Positions 14,444 through 23,232 are shown, counted from the stretch's first letter. The stretch: DNA of 34,033 nt from Moorena sp. SIO3I8 (GCF_010692325.1 NZ_JAAHHW010000073.1:1-34033); one strand, 5' to 3'. Made by a program: numbers and translations. Notes: generated by a model from the letters alone, not told the origin.

Positions 14444-16078
14444 CTAATATTCAAAATTTTCACCGGGCAAAGCAGGAGTGGTTGTTGGAGGTCGCCGAAA
14501 CTGGGTTGCCTGTTCGTAAGCATAAGCGAATCCCAGTAAGGTAGGCTCACTGTAAGGCTTACCAAAGAAAGTCAGTCCTAGGGGTAATCCCTGCTGAGTA
14601 AAGCCCATTGCCACAGAAATGCCGGGAAAACCAGAAACGTTGGCTAAGTACCCTGGTATGTAGGGGTCACTTGAGGCACATTGATAGGTTGGATCCTCGA
14701 CATTATAGAGCGGACCGGCAGGACAAGTCATGGTGGGCCAAATAATCGCGTCGAGATTTTGGGCACTCATAATCGATAAAATTTCCTGCCGAACCCTAGG
14801 AAACTCGAAATGGAGAATATAAAGATATTCGGTATCAGCCAGTTCTGGATGCTTTAGAGATTCTTCAAACCCTCCGACGCGACCGGGATTGAGAGCCTGT
14901 TCTGAATTGACTAATGGGTTAGATAAGCTCATCGAATACATTTCCCTCAGGGTGTCAGGGAATGGAAGCTGGAGGTTTTTGAGGTAACTATCGATCTGGG
15001 GTTCAAACTCAGCCTCTGTTACCGGTGCCATGAAAGGCCAGAGGTTTTCCAATTTGGGAGAGAAATCCACCGACTCAACTGTTGCACCTAATTCCCTCAG
15101 CTTAGCAACTGCTGCATCAGTTGCAGCATCTACCTCAGGGTTACCACCGCGAAAATCAATCGCCACCCCAATTCTTGCCCCTTTTAGGGCTTGTTTATTG
15201 AGAAACTGGGTGTAGTCCTTATATGTTTTCCCTTCACTGTCCAGGGTACGGTAATCATTGGGATCAACCCCTGCCATTACACCCAAAGCGATCGCTGCAT
15301 CTGTCACGGTTCGAGCTATAGGGCCCGCACTATCAAAGGAGAGGGTTAGGGGGATGATACCATCTCGACTAACCAGTCCCTGAGTAGGTTTGATACCGAC
15401 AAGACCTGCTACTGCTGCAGGGCCACGAATTGAGCCTGAAGTATCGCTTCCGGTGGCTAAAACAGCAAAATTTGCCGCAATTACAGCCCCACTGCCTCCA
15501 CTCGAACCCGAAGGATCACGAGTTAATTTGTAGGGATTGCGTGTCAGTCCCCCAAGGGAACTGTAACCTAGCCTACCATAGGATTCAGCAAATTCACTCA
15601 TATTTGCTTTACCAAGAATAATCGCTCCTGCCTCTCGCAACTTCTTAACAGTAAAAGCATCATCGGGGGGTAAGGAACCTTCCAGCAGCACCGATCCTCC
15701 TGTTGTGGGTAAATCGGTAGTGTCATAGTTATCTTTCAGAATGATGGGGATGCCATGTAAAGGACTTCGCGGTCCTTTCTGCTGGCGTTCTTGGTCTAAC
15801 GCCCTTGCTTCTTTAAGGGCATTGTTATTGATAGAAATTAGCCCATTAATTTTCGGACCTTGATCGTCATAGGCTTCAATACGATTGAGATAAAGTTGCA
15901 CTAATTGTTCGGAAGTGAGTGCATTCTTATCAAAAGCTTCGTTAATCTCTGCGATTGTTGCTTCCCTGAGACGAAAGGTCTCAGCGACTACCTCTGAGGG
16001 AAAACTACTCAGAGCGAACATGAAAAGATAAGTCAGCCCTTGTTTAGCTATTTGCCACCAGGTCAGTTTTTGTTTCAT
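14444..16078 (-). CDS. Exported amidase-signature family hydrolase
   Basis: This 544-aa protein begins with a signal-like N-terminus (MKQK then hydrophobic residues 12-30, with a likely cut near VVAE). The amidase signature triad is present: Lys115 in PIILKDNYDT, the cis-Ser192 in GSSGGSG and nucleophile Ser216 in GSDTSGSIRGPA. KPTQGLVSRDG and DSAGPIARTV follow as in the family. It hydrolyses an amide bond, but the family covers many substrates and the sequence does not fix one. GatA of the tRNA amidotransferase is unlikely because of the signal peptide and lack of GatB/C neighbours. The gene is monocistronic with a terminator at 14261-14288. Confidence 0.9.
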   Translation of the reverse strand: MKQKLTWWQIAKQGLTYLFMFALSSFPSEVVAETFRLREATIAEINEAFDKNALTSEQLVQLYLNRIEAYDDQGPKINGLISINNNALKEARALDQERQQKGPRSPLHGIPIILKDNYDTTDLPTTGGSVLLEGSLPPDDAFTVKKLREAGAIILGKANMSEFAESYGRLGYSSLGGLTRNPYKLTRDPSGSSGGSGAVIAANFAVLATGSDTSGSIRGPAAVAGLVGIKPTQGLVSRDGIIPLTLSFDSAGPIARTVTDAAIALGVMAGVDPNDYRTLDSEGKTYKDYTQFLNKQALKGARIGVAIDFRGGNPEVDAATDAAVAKLRELGATVESVDFSPKLENLWPFMAPVTEAEFEPQIDSYLKNLQLPFPDTLREMYSMSLSNPLVNSEQALNPGRVGGFEESLKHPELADTEYLYILHFEFPRVRQEILSIMSAQNLDAIIWPTMTCPAGPLYNVEDPTYQCASSDPYIPGYLANVSGFPGISVAMGFTQQGLPLGLTFFGKPYSEPTLLGFAYAYEQATQFRRPPTTTPALPGENFEY

Positions 16079-16359
16079 ATCTATACTGAAATTGATTGAT
16101 AAAGGATATCACTAATTGGGTGCATTTCATATTTGTAAAAAAAAGGGGAGTGTGGGGGAGGGTAATCGCCATCTTTAGTGTATAAAATGTTACTTGAAAT
16201 TTGTCAAATTTGATACGTCTGAGAGGACAGAGAAGTTGTGCTCACCTGAGAATCAGGCTTAGCTGTTAATGTAAAGAAATCTAAAATGTGACCGAGCAAA
16301 AGATTGCAAAAAACTTTGTTAAAAAGGCGTTGAGCCCCAGAGAGGAAAAAGAGGCTTCC

Positions 16360-16590
16360 GCTGCAGCAAGCGTAGTCTGCTGAAGAATTTTAAACTCCTA
16401 GAAGACCCCCGAGTGGAAAGAACACGACAGCATAACTTAGTCGATATGGTCACTGTGTCCCTGTTAGCAGTATTATGTGGTGCCGATGGATGTTTGGGGA
16501 TAAAGACCTACAGATTAGCGTTGCAATTGTGGTTGAAAAGGTTTTTAGAGTTGCCCCATGGAATACCGTCCCATGACACGATTGGAATAG
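16360..16590 (+). pseudogene. ISAs1-family transposase, N-terminal relic
   Basis: The frame reads LLEDPRVERTRQHN, LVDMVTVSLLAVLCGADG and LELPHGIPSHDTIG. This is the characteristic N-terminal (H-repeat) region of ISAs1-family transposases. It breaks off abruptly at about 16590, where sequence of a second transposase on the opposite strand begins. There is no DDE catalytic core, so it is inactive. Confidence 0.75.
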
Positions 16591-16770
16591 CAATAACCTC
16601 TGGGTTGAGACTCAAATTGGCTTGAACGTGATAGGTGATGTGCTTCGGTTGGGTTCGAGCTTTGGGCTTGCCCCCTTTCTGATAGTGGGGTTTCGACACC
16701 ACAGTGCCGGTCTCCAGTCGATACATTCTCGGATCGGCAATAGCCTTCTATTCCTTTTTCAGTTAATTCT
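16588..16770 (-). pseudogene. Second transposase relic, possibly IS1634-like
   Basis: The reverse strand reads YRLETGTVVSKPHYQKGG, then KPKARTQPKHITYHVQANL and SLNPEVIA. I recall similar text from the middle of IS1634-type transposases, but the match is from memory. It ends at the junction with the ISAs1 relic. No ends or target duplication could be seen. Confidence 0.45.
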
Positions 16771-16923
16771 TAATGTGACACTTTAAAGTGCGGAATATCT
16801 GCTTAAGGTTAATCTTTCAAAAACATTAAAAATACTATACATTTTCCCGATTTCCAAGAAACCAGTCGTTAGGCTGGATATATAGAGCAACAATTCATTC
16901 AAAAAACGCGATCGCATAAACCC

Positions 16924-17625
16924 ATGCTATTTGACCTAGCCAACCTCCCCTACTGGATCTTTTTGGGTATGGGAGTTCTATTGTTTGTGTTAGTCATTGT
17001 TTCCGGTGGCGGAGACGATGACATTGATATAGATGCAGATGTAGATCTGGATGTGGATCTGGATGTAGATGCAGATTTCGGTACTGATACAGATACTGAT
17101 GCCGATGGTGAAGGTGGTATTGAGATTCTAGGATGGCTAGGTATCGGCAAAGCCCCCCTAATTTTGCTCCTGGCAACAGACTGTAGCCTTTTGGGACTTT
17201 TCGGCTGGATGTTCAATGTCATGATTGGTGGTGTTACTGGCAGTATTCCCACTGGGTTTTTAGCTGGGGTGGTATCAGTAATGTCATTGTTTCTGACCCT
17301 AGTTACCGGAGGATTCATCTCTCGACCGATAGGAAAAGTTTTCGCCTCCTTTGGAGAAGATACCAGTAGCGATCGCTTAGTTGGCTGTCACGGTACAGTT
17401 TCCTCTGCCACCCTTCCCAAGGAAAACCAAGGCAAAATCGGTCAAGTCGATGTCCTAGATCCAGCTCGTAATTTAGTTACAGTTAATGCCACCTTACCAA
17501 CTTGGGCAACAGTTACTCCTAAACGGGGGAACAAAGTGTTAGTGATTGACCGACACCATCATAACTATCTCGTAGTCCTTAAAGATAGTGCTGATCAGCA
17601 AGCCTGGTTAGACAATGCTTATTAG
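16924..17625 (+). CDS. NfeD/YqiJ-like OB-fold membrane protein with Asp-rich repeat
   Basis: This 233-aa protein has an N-terminal helix (residues 8-28), then a low-complexity acidic stretch (about 30-62) of alternating Asp with Ile, Val, Ala, Leu or Thr. Two or three further helices follow (about 78-130), and then a C-terminal soluble domain (about 150-233) starting LVGCHGTVSSATLP. This layout matches YqiJ-type proteins, which carry an OB-fold and are encoded beside flotillins, as here (next gene 130 bp downstream, same strand). They are thought to work with flotillin in membrane microdomains. The acidic repeat may bind Ca or other cations, which is inference. Confidence 0.82.
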   Translation: MLFDLANLPYWIFLGMGVLLFVLVIVSGGGDDDIDIDADVDLDVDLDVDADFGTDTDTDADGEGGIEILGWLGIGKAPLILLLATDCSLLGLFGWMFNVMIGGVTGSIPTGFLAGVVSVMSLFLTLVTGGFISRPIGKVFASFGEDTSSDRLVGCHGTVSSATLPKENQGKIGQVDVLDPARNLVTVNATLPTWATVTPKRGNKVLVIDRHHHNYLVVLKDSADQQAWLDNAY

Positions 17626-17754
17626 TCAGCAAGGGCGCACAACCTGCTGTGATAACCTGCTGTGATGTATATCAGTTCCTCAAGATTATCATAAATTTTC
17701 TGATCTTCCCTGATTAGTATATAGAGCTCCATTTATCAGCAAATCTATTTAGCC

Positions 17755-19830
17755 ATGTCAAACTCATCGATGAATACAACAGTGCAAACTGTTCCGGTAC
17801 AGTCATCTATAGCCCAGCTTCCTCCTGGAATTCTATTTTTCCCCGGTGTGATTGGAGGTCTGATTGTATTATTGCTATTAAGCATCTGGGCTTACACCAG
17901 AGTTTATGTCATCACGCCCAACAACGAAGCATTTTTGCGGACAGGTGGTGTCTTTGTCAAAAAGAAAACGGTTATTCTCAGTGGCGGGTGTGTGGTTTTG
18001 CCAGGATTTCATGAACTTACCCGTGTCCCACTCAGAGAAATTTCTATTGATGTTGAGCGCACCGGTAACCTAGCAGTTCGGACCCAAGACTACCTGCGGG
18101 CTAATATGCGGGTAACCTTTTATGTCTGTATCAATGCCAATGAAGAAGATGTGATTACTGCTGCCCAACGACTGTCTCGTGAAGGTAAAATTTCCCCCGA
18201 AGATATTAAAGAAGCTATCGAAAAACGGGCGGATGATGCTATTAGAGCAGCAGCTAAGAAAAAGAATTTGGCAGAAATTGATTCCGATAAATTAGGATTT
18301 GCTGATGAAGTGTTGAATTTAATTCAGCAAGACTTAAGAAAAGTCGGTTTAACTCTCAATAATATCGCGATTTCTGAGATAGAAGAGAGTGATACCTACG
18401 ATACGAATAACTTCTTTGATGCCCAAGGAGTACGTCTGCGCACGGAAACCATTCAACAATCAATTCAGCAAAAAACTGAAGTTGAGCTAAATACCAAAGT
18501 TGCCATTGAAGAGAAAGAACTCAACGCTGAAAAGCAATCCCTACGCATTGCCCAAGAACAAGAAGAAGCGAAACTGGCGCAAAAGCTTGAGGTTGAAGCC
18601 CTAAAAGCCCAGCGTGAGCGGGAAATAGAAGAAGCTAAAGCCACAGAAGCAGCCACAATTCAGCGGACTAAAATTTTACAGAATAAGTCTGTAGAAGAGG
18701 AAGAAATTCGCAAACTACTGGCCTTGCAGCAAAGCCAAATTGAAGCCGATATTACCCTCGAAGAACGGAATAAAGCCCTCAAGGTAGCCCAAACTCTGCA
18801 AAAACAAGAAGCGGAATTGGCAGAAATTAATCGTCAGAAAACCTTAGAAGAGGAAAAGGTTCAACAACAGCTGGCAGTCCAAGCTAAGAAAATTCAGGCA
18901 GATATTGAATTAGAAGAACGGAATAAAACCCTCAAGGTGGCACAAATCCTGCAAAAACAGGAAGCAGAAGTAGCAGAAGTTACTCGTCAGAAAACCGTCG
19001 ATGCTGCCTTGCTTAATTCTCAGGTAGAATTGGCAGAAGCAGAACGAGAGTCAAAAATTGCTCAACAAGACGCTGCGATCGCAATTGCCGAAAAAGAACG
19101 CGATCGCTTCAATTCCGAAGCCGAACGAGCTCAAGCTGAAGCCGCTGTAGCCACCGCTACGGAAGTAGAAGAAGCCGAACGGCAACAACGCCTTTCTATC
19201 ATTGCTGCTGAACAAGAAGCCGAACAACGGCGGATTGGTGAGCAAAACGTGATTGAAATCGATGTATTCCGCCGGTCTCGTCAAGCTGAAGCAGCCAGAC
19301 AAGCAGCAGAACTAGAAGCTGAGTCGATCCGCACCCTAGCAGAAGCAAATCGGGATAAAGCCTTGGCAGAGGCAGAAGGTAAACGATCCCTGATCGAAGC
19401 CGAAAATTCCATCAGTGATGCTCAGCTAACTGCTAAAATTATCACTACCATATGGCCAGAGTTAGCCCATCAACTACCAGAAATTGCCAAAGCCTTGGCT
19501 CCCCAGCCAGGAATTTTGGGAGATACTCGGATTTACTCCTTCCCCGGTGTCAATGGCAATAATGGTAACGGAGTTAGCAGTGTAGGTGACATCAACAAAC
19601 TGCTACTATCTACCAGTGGCTTATCAATGATTAATGGTTTGTTAGAGGAAGGCAAGCTAGGGGAGTTGATTAGTCAAATCCGCCAGATGATGACTCACAA
19701 CAGTAGCACAATCACCAGTAACACAATCACACCAAAGGAGAAGAAAACCCCGACCACCGATATCATCCCATCACGGGCAGCAGCCACCTCAAACCTTACC
19801 GAAAAAAACCACCTTACCCGAAATTCATAA
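17755..19830 (+). CDS. Flotillin-family (YqiK-like) SPFH protein
   Basis: This 691-aa protein has one N-terminal membrane helix (about residues 25-47) followed by an SPFH/band-7 domain (about 50-230, with VYVITPNNEAFLRTGG and RTQDYLRANMRVTF). A very long Ala/Glu-rich coiled coil (about 235-560) with flotillin-type EA/AE repeats follows, then a C-terminal oligomerisation part (AKIITTIWPELAHQLPEIAKAL) and a Ser/Thr-rich tail. Flotillins scaffold membrane microdomains at the cytoplasmic face. A segment of about 51 residues in the coiled coil is duplicated (about 325-375 and 376-426, both with LEERNK.LKVAQ.LQKQEAE), which makes the coil longer. The partner gene is the YqiJ-like gene upstream. Confidence 0.92.
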   Translation: MSNSSMNTTVQTVPVQSSIAQLPPGILFFPGVIGGLIVLLLLSIWAYTRVYVITPNNEAFLRTGGVFVKKKTVILSGGCVVLPGFHELTRVPLREISIDVERTGNLAVRTQDYLRANMRVTFYVCINANEEDVITAAQRLSREGKISPEDIKEAIEKRADDAIRAAAKKKNLAEIDSDKLGFADEVLNLIQQDLRKVGLTLNNIAISEIEESDTYDTNNFFDAQGVRLRTETIQQSIQQKTEVELNTKVAIEEKELNAEKQSLRIAQEQEEAKLAQKLEVEALKAQREREIEEAKATEAATIQRTKILQNKSVEEEEIRKLLALQQSQIEADITLEERNKALKVAQTLQKQEAELAEINRQKTLEEEKVQQQLAVQAKKIQADIELEERNKTLKVAQILQKQEAEVAEVTRQKTVDAALLNSQVELAEAERESKIAQQDAAIAIAEKERDRFNSEAERAQAEAAVATATEVEEAERQQRLSIIAAEQEAEQRRIGEQNVIEIDVFRRSRQAEAARQAAELEAESIRTLAEANRDKALAEAEGKRSLIEAENSISDAQLTAKIITTIWPELAHQLPEIAKALAPQPGILGDTRIYSFPGVNGNNGNGVSSVGDINKLLLSTSGLSMINGLLEEGKLGELISQIRQMMTHNSSTITSNTITPKEKKTPTTDIIPSRAAATSNLTEKNHLTRNS

Positions 19831-19878
19831 ATTCATCTCACCGCCAAATCAAAGATTATGGCGGTGAGATGAATTTAT
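19827..19878. terminator. 20-bp perfect inverted repeat overlapping the flotillin stop codon
   Basis: The arms at 19827-19846 and 19859-19878 are perfectly complementary and include TCATCTCACCGCCA/TGGCGGTGAGATGA. The 12-nt loop can pair further (AATC/GATT). The left arm includes the TAA of the flotillin gene (19828-19830). It could be a bidirectional terminator or the left-end hairpin of the TnpB element. There is no T-run. Confidence 0.55.
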
Positions 19879-19941
19879 GCCGACAAAAAAAGGACGGGGA
19901 GATTGTCCAAATCCGACGTTGATTTGTGGTATAATAAATTT

Positions 19942-21273
19942 ATGATAGTTAGAGAAGCTAAACTGCTAAACGGATCATTAGCCCAATACCAAGCTTTAGA
20001 TGAAGCTATACGAACCGCTCAATTCATCAGGAACAAGGCCGTTAGACTATGGCGTGATCAGCCAAAAGTAAACAAGGCTCGTCTATCTCTGTTGTGCAAA
20101 GAATTGGCTGGTGAGTTTCCCTTTGCTAAAAAGTTGAACTCAATGGCTCGTCAAGCTTCTGCTGAAAGGGCATGGCTATCAATCTCTAACTTCTATCGAC
20201 GTTGTAGAGAGGGTGCTAAAAAGAAAGGTTATCCTCAGTTCAAGAAACATTCTCGCTCAGTTGAGTATAAAACCACGGGGTGGAAACTTTCACCTGAGTG
20301 CATGACCATCAACTTCACTGACGGGTTCAAGGCGGGTCAGTTTTCTGTGTTCTGCAACTATGAAACACGAGAGGACTTGTTCAGACTCAAAATCAATCGG
20401 GTACGAGTGGTCAGACGAGCCGATGGTTATTACGCCCAGTTCTGCTTTGATGCTAACCGAAAAGAGAAAGGTAGCTATACTGGGAATGTGGCGGGTCTTG
20501 ATTTAGGGATCAAGTATTTTTACAAAGACCAAAACAACAATGCTGCCATCTACCCTAAGTATCTTAGGCAAGCTGAAAAGCGTTTAAAAAAACTACAACG
20601 TCGATTGTCCAGAAAGTTTGTAAGAGGTAAAAAACCTCAATCAAATAACTACCACAAAGCTAGAATTCGACTGGGTAAATGCCATTTGAAGGTTCAAAGA
20701 CAGCGTAAAGACTGGGCTGTAAAACAAGCTCGGTGCGTAGTCCACTCTCACGATGTGGTTGTCTATGAAGACCTCAAAATAAGCAATATGGTCAAGAACC
20801 ATCACTTGGCAAAGTCGATATCCGATGCCGGTTGGTATCAATTCACCCAATGGTTAAACTACTACGGTAATATTTGGGATAAGACTGTGATTGCGGTCAA
20901 CCCAAACTACACCAGTCAAGATTGTTATAACTGTGGTTATCGGGTGAAAAAATCTCTCAGTACCAGAACTCACAAATGTCCTCGTTGTCAAACAGAAATT
21001 TGTAGAGACACGAACGCTGCTCTCAACATTTTGAAGCGTGGCTTAGAAGTTTTAGGTATTGAGTACAACAGCGGTGCGACCCCGCACGGGTTCCCCGTGC
21101 TAGGAAACGCGCACCAAGAGAGTACCCAAGGGCATTGGGAAACTGCCGTTGATTCGGAAACGCTTGGGGAGAGTGCAACCTCTGTTGATGAGAGGAAACT
21201 TGATTCAATAAGTTGTCTCAATGAACCAAGAATCACATATTGTGAGAATCCCCCGTTAGAATCTCCGATTTAA
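19942..21273 (+). CDS. tnpB: TnpB RNA-guided endonuclease (IS200/IS605)
   Basis: This encodes 443 aa from ATG 19942. The frame is open from 19903, but MIVREAKLLNGSLAQ is the natural start, with a TATAAT box about 14 bases before. The RuvC nuclease is complete: Asp187 in GLDLGIK, Glu276 in VVYEDLKISNM and Asp356 in CRDTNAALNILKRG. The four-cysteine zinc finger lies between (CYNCGYRVKK...HKCPRC). The N-terminal helical domain matches OrfB/TnpB. TnpB cuts DNA at a site set by an RNA transcribed from the end of the element. The last about 70 residues after the RuvC-III motif are poorly conserved in appearance and overlap the predicted guide RNA scaffold. All active-site residues are intact, so it may be active. 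Confidence 0.93.
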   Translation: MIVREAKLLNGSLAQYQALDEAIRTAQFIRNKAVRLWRDQPKVNKARLSLLCKELAGEFPFAKKLNSMARQASAERAWLSISNFYRRCREGAKKKGYPQFKKHSRSVEYKTTGWKLSPECMTINFTDGFKAGQFSVFCNYETREDLFRLKINRVRVVRRADGYYAQFCFDANRKEKGSYTGNVAGLDLGIKYFYKDQNNNAAIYPKYLRQAEKRLKKLQRRLSRKFVRGKKPQSNNYHKARIRLGKCHLKVQRQRKDWAVKQARCVVHSHDVVVYEDLKISNMVKNHHLAKSISDAGWYQFTQWLNYYGNIWDKTVIAVNPNYTSQDCYNCGYRVKKSLSTRTHKCPRCQTEICRDTNAALNILKRGLEVLGIEYNSGATPHGFPVLGNAHQESTQGHWETAVDSETLGESATSVDERKLDSISCLNEPRITYCENPPLESPI

Positions 21274-21290
21274 CGGGGGAGTATGTCAAC
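21060..21290 (+). ncRNA. Probable omega RNA (reRNA) scaffold at the tnpB 3' end
   Basis: Three stem-loops lie in the sense strand over the tnpB tail. GCACGGG/CCCGTGC (21084-21100) is nested in GGTGCG/CGCACC (21073-21078, 21110-21115). CCTCT/AGAGG lies near 21179-21195. CCCCCGTTA/TAACGGGGG spans 21250-21279. In known TnpB systems the guide RNA is this 3' region, plus a guide read from DNA beyond the right end. That would put the guide from about 21291. Confidence 0.6.
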
Positions 21291-21328
21291 CACCCAAGCA
21301 TCAAGAAACCCAAATCAGGGCAAGGCTA

Positions 21329-21375
21329 AGGTGCGCTTGACCCATTAAGAATTAAATTCGCCACGGGTCGCACCT
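21329..21375. repeat. AGGTGCG...CGCACCT inverted repeat
   Basis: This is one copy of a family seen again at 23432-23477. Both copies have AGGTGCGC at the left and GGGTCGCACCTG at the right with unrelated centres. Confidence 0.65.
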
Positions 21376-21486
21376 GAAGTATGAAGGTAAGCATTCAGCA
21401 CTCAGCGCTCAGTCGTCAGCTTTTGGCTCACGTTACTTGAGGTGCTTATTTGCTTCAAAAGCACCGATTGCGCTACTTGAGGTGCT

Positions 21487-21566
21487 GCGCGAACAGTAGC
21501 GTGGCCTTTGGCCAAGGCTCTTGGCCACGCTACGCGAATAGCTGATAGCTGATAGCTGATAGCTAA
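21487..21566. repeat. Head-to-head GTAGCGTGGCC palindrome with AGCTGAT heptamers
   Basis: GTAGCGTGGCC (21496-21506) and its complement GGCCACGCTAC (21523-21533) form an 11-bp stem whose loop contains a further GGCCAAGG. Four AGCTGAT units follow at 21539-21566. The rest of 21376-21693 contains no gene. Confidence 0.85.
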
Positions 21567-21693
21567 ATGCTTACGTATTAAGAATTCATAATTTATACTT
21601 CATGCTTCACAATTCATAGTTTCTTTGTATAGTTCGAGCAATCTTCGCTCCAATTTGATAACCTAGCTAAAATAATCTCGGAAGAAAAACAGC

Positions 21694-22857
21694 GTGGATA
21701 TTCAAATTGGGCGAGGTAAGATAGCTCGCAGAGCCTACGGCATAGATGAAATTGCACTTGTTCCCGGACAGCGGACACTCGACCCCAGTTTGGCTGATAC
21801 TCGCTGGCGTATTGGCGGTATTGAACGAGAAATTCCTATTATCGCCAGCGCTATGGATGGGGTGATTGATGTGTCCATGGCAGTCAAGTTATCCCAAATT
21901 GGGGCAATGGGGGTTCTCAACTTAGAAGGGATTCAAACCCGTTATGCTGACCCATCACCGATTCTAGACCGCATTGCTTCGGTGGGAAATTCTGAGTTTG
22001 TTCCCCTGATGCAGGAACTTTATAGTTCACCGATTAAGCCAGAATTGATTACCCAGCGAATTCGGGAAATCAAGGACCAAGGTGGTATTGCAGCTGTGAG
22101 TCTGACCCCTGCTGGAGCCAGTAAATATAGTCAGGTAGTGGCAGAGGCTGGTGCTGATTTAATGTTTGTTCAAGCAACAGTCGTTTCAACAGCTCACCTG
22201 TCACCAGAGTCTATCAATCCCCTGGATTTGGGACAGTTTTGTCAGGATATGCCCATGCCAGTAATTTTGGGGAATTGCGTGACCTATGATGTTGCCCTCA
22301 ATTTGATGAAAGTTGGGGCAACTGCTGTCTTGGTGGGTATTGGTCCTGGTGCTGCTTGTACCTCTCGGGGTGTCTTGGGTGTCGGTGTACCTCAGGCAAC
22401 AGCAGTTGCAGATTGCGCTGCTGCCCGTGACGACTACTATCAGGAAACCGGTAACTATGTCCAAGTGATTGCTGATGGCGGTTTAATTACAGGAGGTGAC
22501 ATCTGTAAGTGTATTGCTTGTGGTGCTGATGGAGTGATGATTGGTTCTCCTTTTGCCCGTGCCAAAGAAGCTCCCGGACAAGGGTTTCATTGGGGTATGG
22601 CAACCCCTTCGAGCGTGCTACCCCGTGGGACACGAATAAAAGTGGGCAGCACTGGCACACTTGAGCAAATTCTGACTGGACCAGCCCAAATGGATGATGG
22701 CACCCACAACCTTTTGGGAGCCTTGAAAACCAGTATGGGAACCCTCGGAGCAAAAAACCTCAAGGAAATGCAACAAGTGGAAGTAGTGATTGCTCCCTCT
22801 CTGCTAACAGAAGGAAAAGTGTACCAGAAAGCTCAGCAGTTGGGTATGGGGAAATAG
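21694..22857 (+). CDS. guaB3: GuaB3-type IMP dehydrogenase-like protein
   Basis: This encodes 387 aa from GTG 21694, with GGAAG about 10 bases before. It is a TIM-barrel of the IMPDH/GMPR family without the two CBS domains that sit in the middle of normal GuaB. Key parts are IIASAMDGVIDVSMAVKLSQ, the active-site loop GIGPGAACTSRGVLGVG with Cys222 as expected nucleophile, VIADGGLITGGDICKCIACG and GADGVMIGSPFA. Length fits the GuaB3 subfamily of actinobacteria and cyanobacteria. It acts in guanine nucleotide synthesis (IMP to XMP) or a related step. Yfr1 and trxA follow on the same strand, a conserved cyanobacterial neighbourhood. Confidence 0.92.
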   Translation: MDIQIGRGKIARRAYGIDEIALVPGQRTLDPSLADTRWRIGGIEREIPIIASAMDGVIDVSMAVKLSQIGAMGVLNLEGIQTRYADPSPILDRIASVGNSEFVPLMQELYSSPIKPELITQRIREIKDQGGIAAVSLTPAGASKYSQVVAEAGADLMFVQATVVSTAHLSPESINPLDLGQFCQDMPMPVILGNCVTYDVALNLMKVGATAVLVGIGPGAACTSRGVLGVGVPQATAVADCAAARDDYYQETGNYVQVIADGGLITGGDICKCIACGADGVMIGSPFARAKEAPGQGFHWGMATPSSVLPRGTRIKVGSTGTLEQILTGPAQMDDGTHNLLGALKTSMGTLGAKNLKEMQQVEVVIAPSLLTEGKVYQKAQQLGMGK

Positions 22858-23007
22858 TATAGTGTCTAGTTGAATACTGATCATTCTTAGTTGTTCATCA
22901 ATTGAAAATTGAAACTTGACCATTGACAATTCCCAAATATTATGGTAATTCATAAATTGAACAGCTTTTTTACAGGTTTCTAAAGTTCACGAACAACTGT
23001 TGTCAAT

Positions 23008-23058
23008 AGTTAAAGCTAAATAGTTAAAGCTAAATAGTTAAAGCTAAATAGTTAAAGC
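23008..23058. repeat. 14-bp AGTTAAAGCTAAAT tandem repeat
   Basis: There are about 3.5 copies of a 14-bp unit (twice seven) just before the Yfr1 promoter region. It is not coding. Confidence 0.9.
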
Positions 23059-23147
23059 GATGATTATAGATACTTATCGCGACCACCGCCAATCGTCAAA
23101 ATTTTTCGACTGGCTTGGAAATTGCTGAAAAAAAATCAACGGTGACA

Positions 23148-23153
23148 TACAAT
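23148..23153 (+). promoter_or_regulatory. -10 box of Yfr1
   Basis: TACAAT lies 7 bases before the expected Yfr1 start at about 23161. A -35 is not clear (TTGCTG at 23122 is 20 bp away). Confidence 0.6.
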
Positions 23154-23160
23154 GGAAAAA

Positions 23161-23232
23161 GCGGAGACAAATGTTTCCGTTCACTCCTCACACCACACTC
23201 CGCCCGGACATAGTTCGGGCGGTTCCTTATTT
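23161..23232 (+). ncRNA. yfr1: Yfr1 regulatory RNA
   Basis: All parts of the known cyanobacterial Yfr1 layout are present. A 5' hairpin CGGAGAC/GTTTCCG (23162-23179) is followed by the unpaired, highly conserved ACTCCTCACACC (23183-23194). A 3' terminator hairpin CCGCCCG/CGGGCGG (23200-23222) then leads into a T-rich tail. Yfr1 is a short antisense-type RNA of about 60 nt that blocks translation of target mRNAs such as porin-like genes through its CUCCUCAC motif. Its location between a guaB-type gene and trxA is conserved in several cyanobacteria, which strengthens the call. Confidence 0.95.

Larger units (their letters stand above)
19879..21290 (+). mobile_element. IS200/IS605-type element with tnpB only (approximate ends)
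   Basis: A tnpB gene with no tnpA lies between the hairpin at 19827-19878 and the hairpin CCCCCGTTA/TAACGGGGG at 21250-21279. The right end is probably just after AGTATGTCAAC (about 21290). The left end is uncertain and may include the upstream hairpin. The element sits immediately behind flotillin without interrupting it. Confidence 0.65.

Noticed and set aside
14444-16078. GatA subunit of the tRNA amidotransferase
   Set aside because: The protein has an N-terminal signal sequence and no GatB or GatC neighbour. The triad alone is shared by the whole amidase family.
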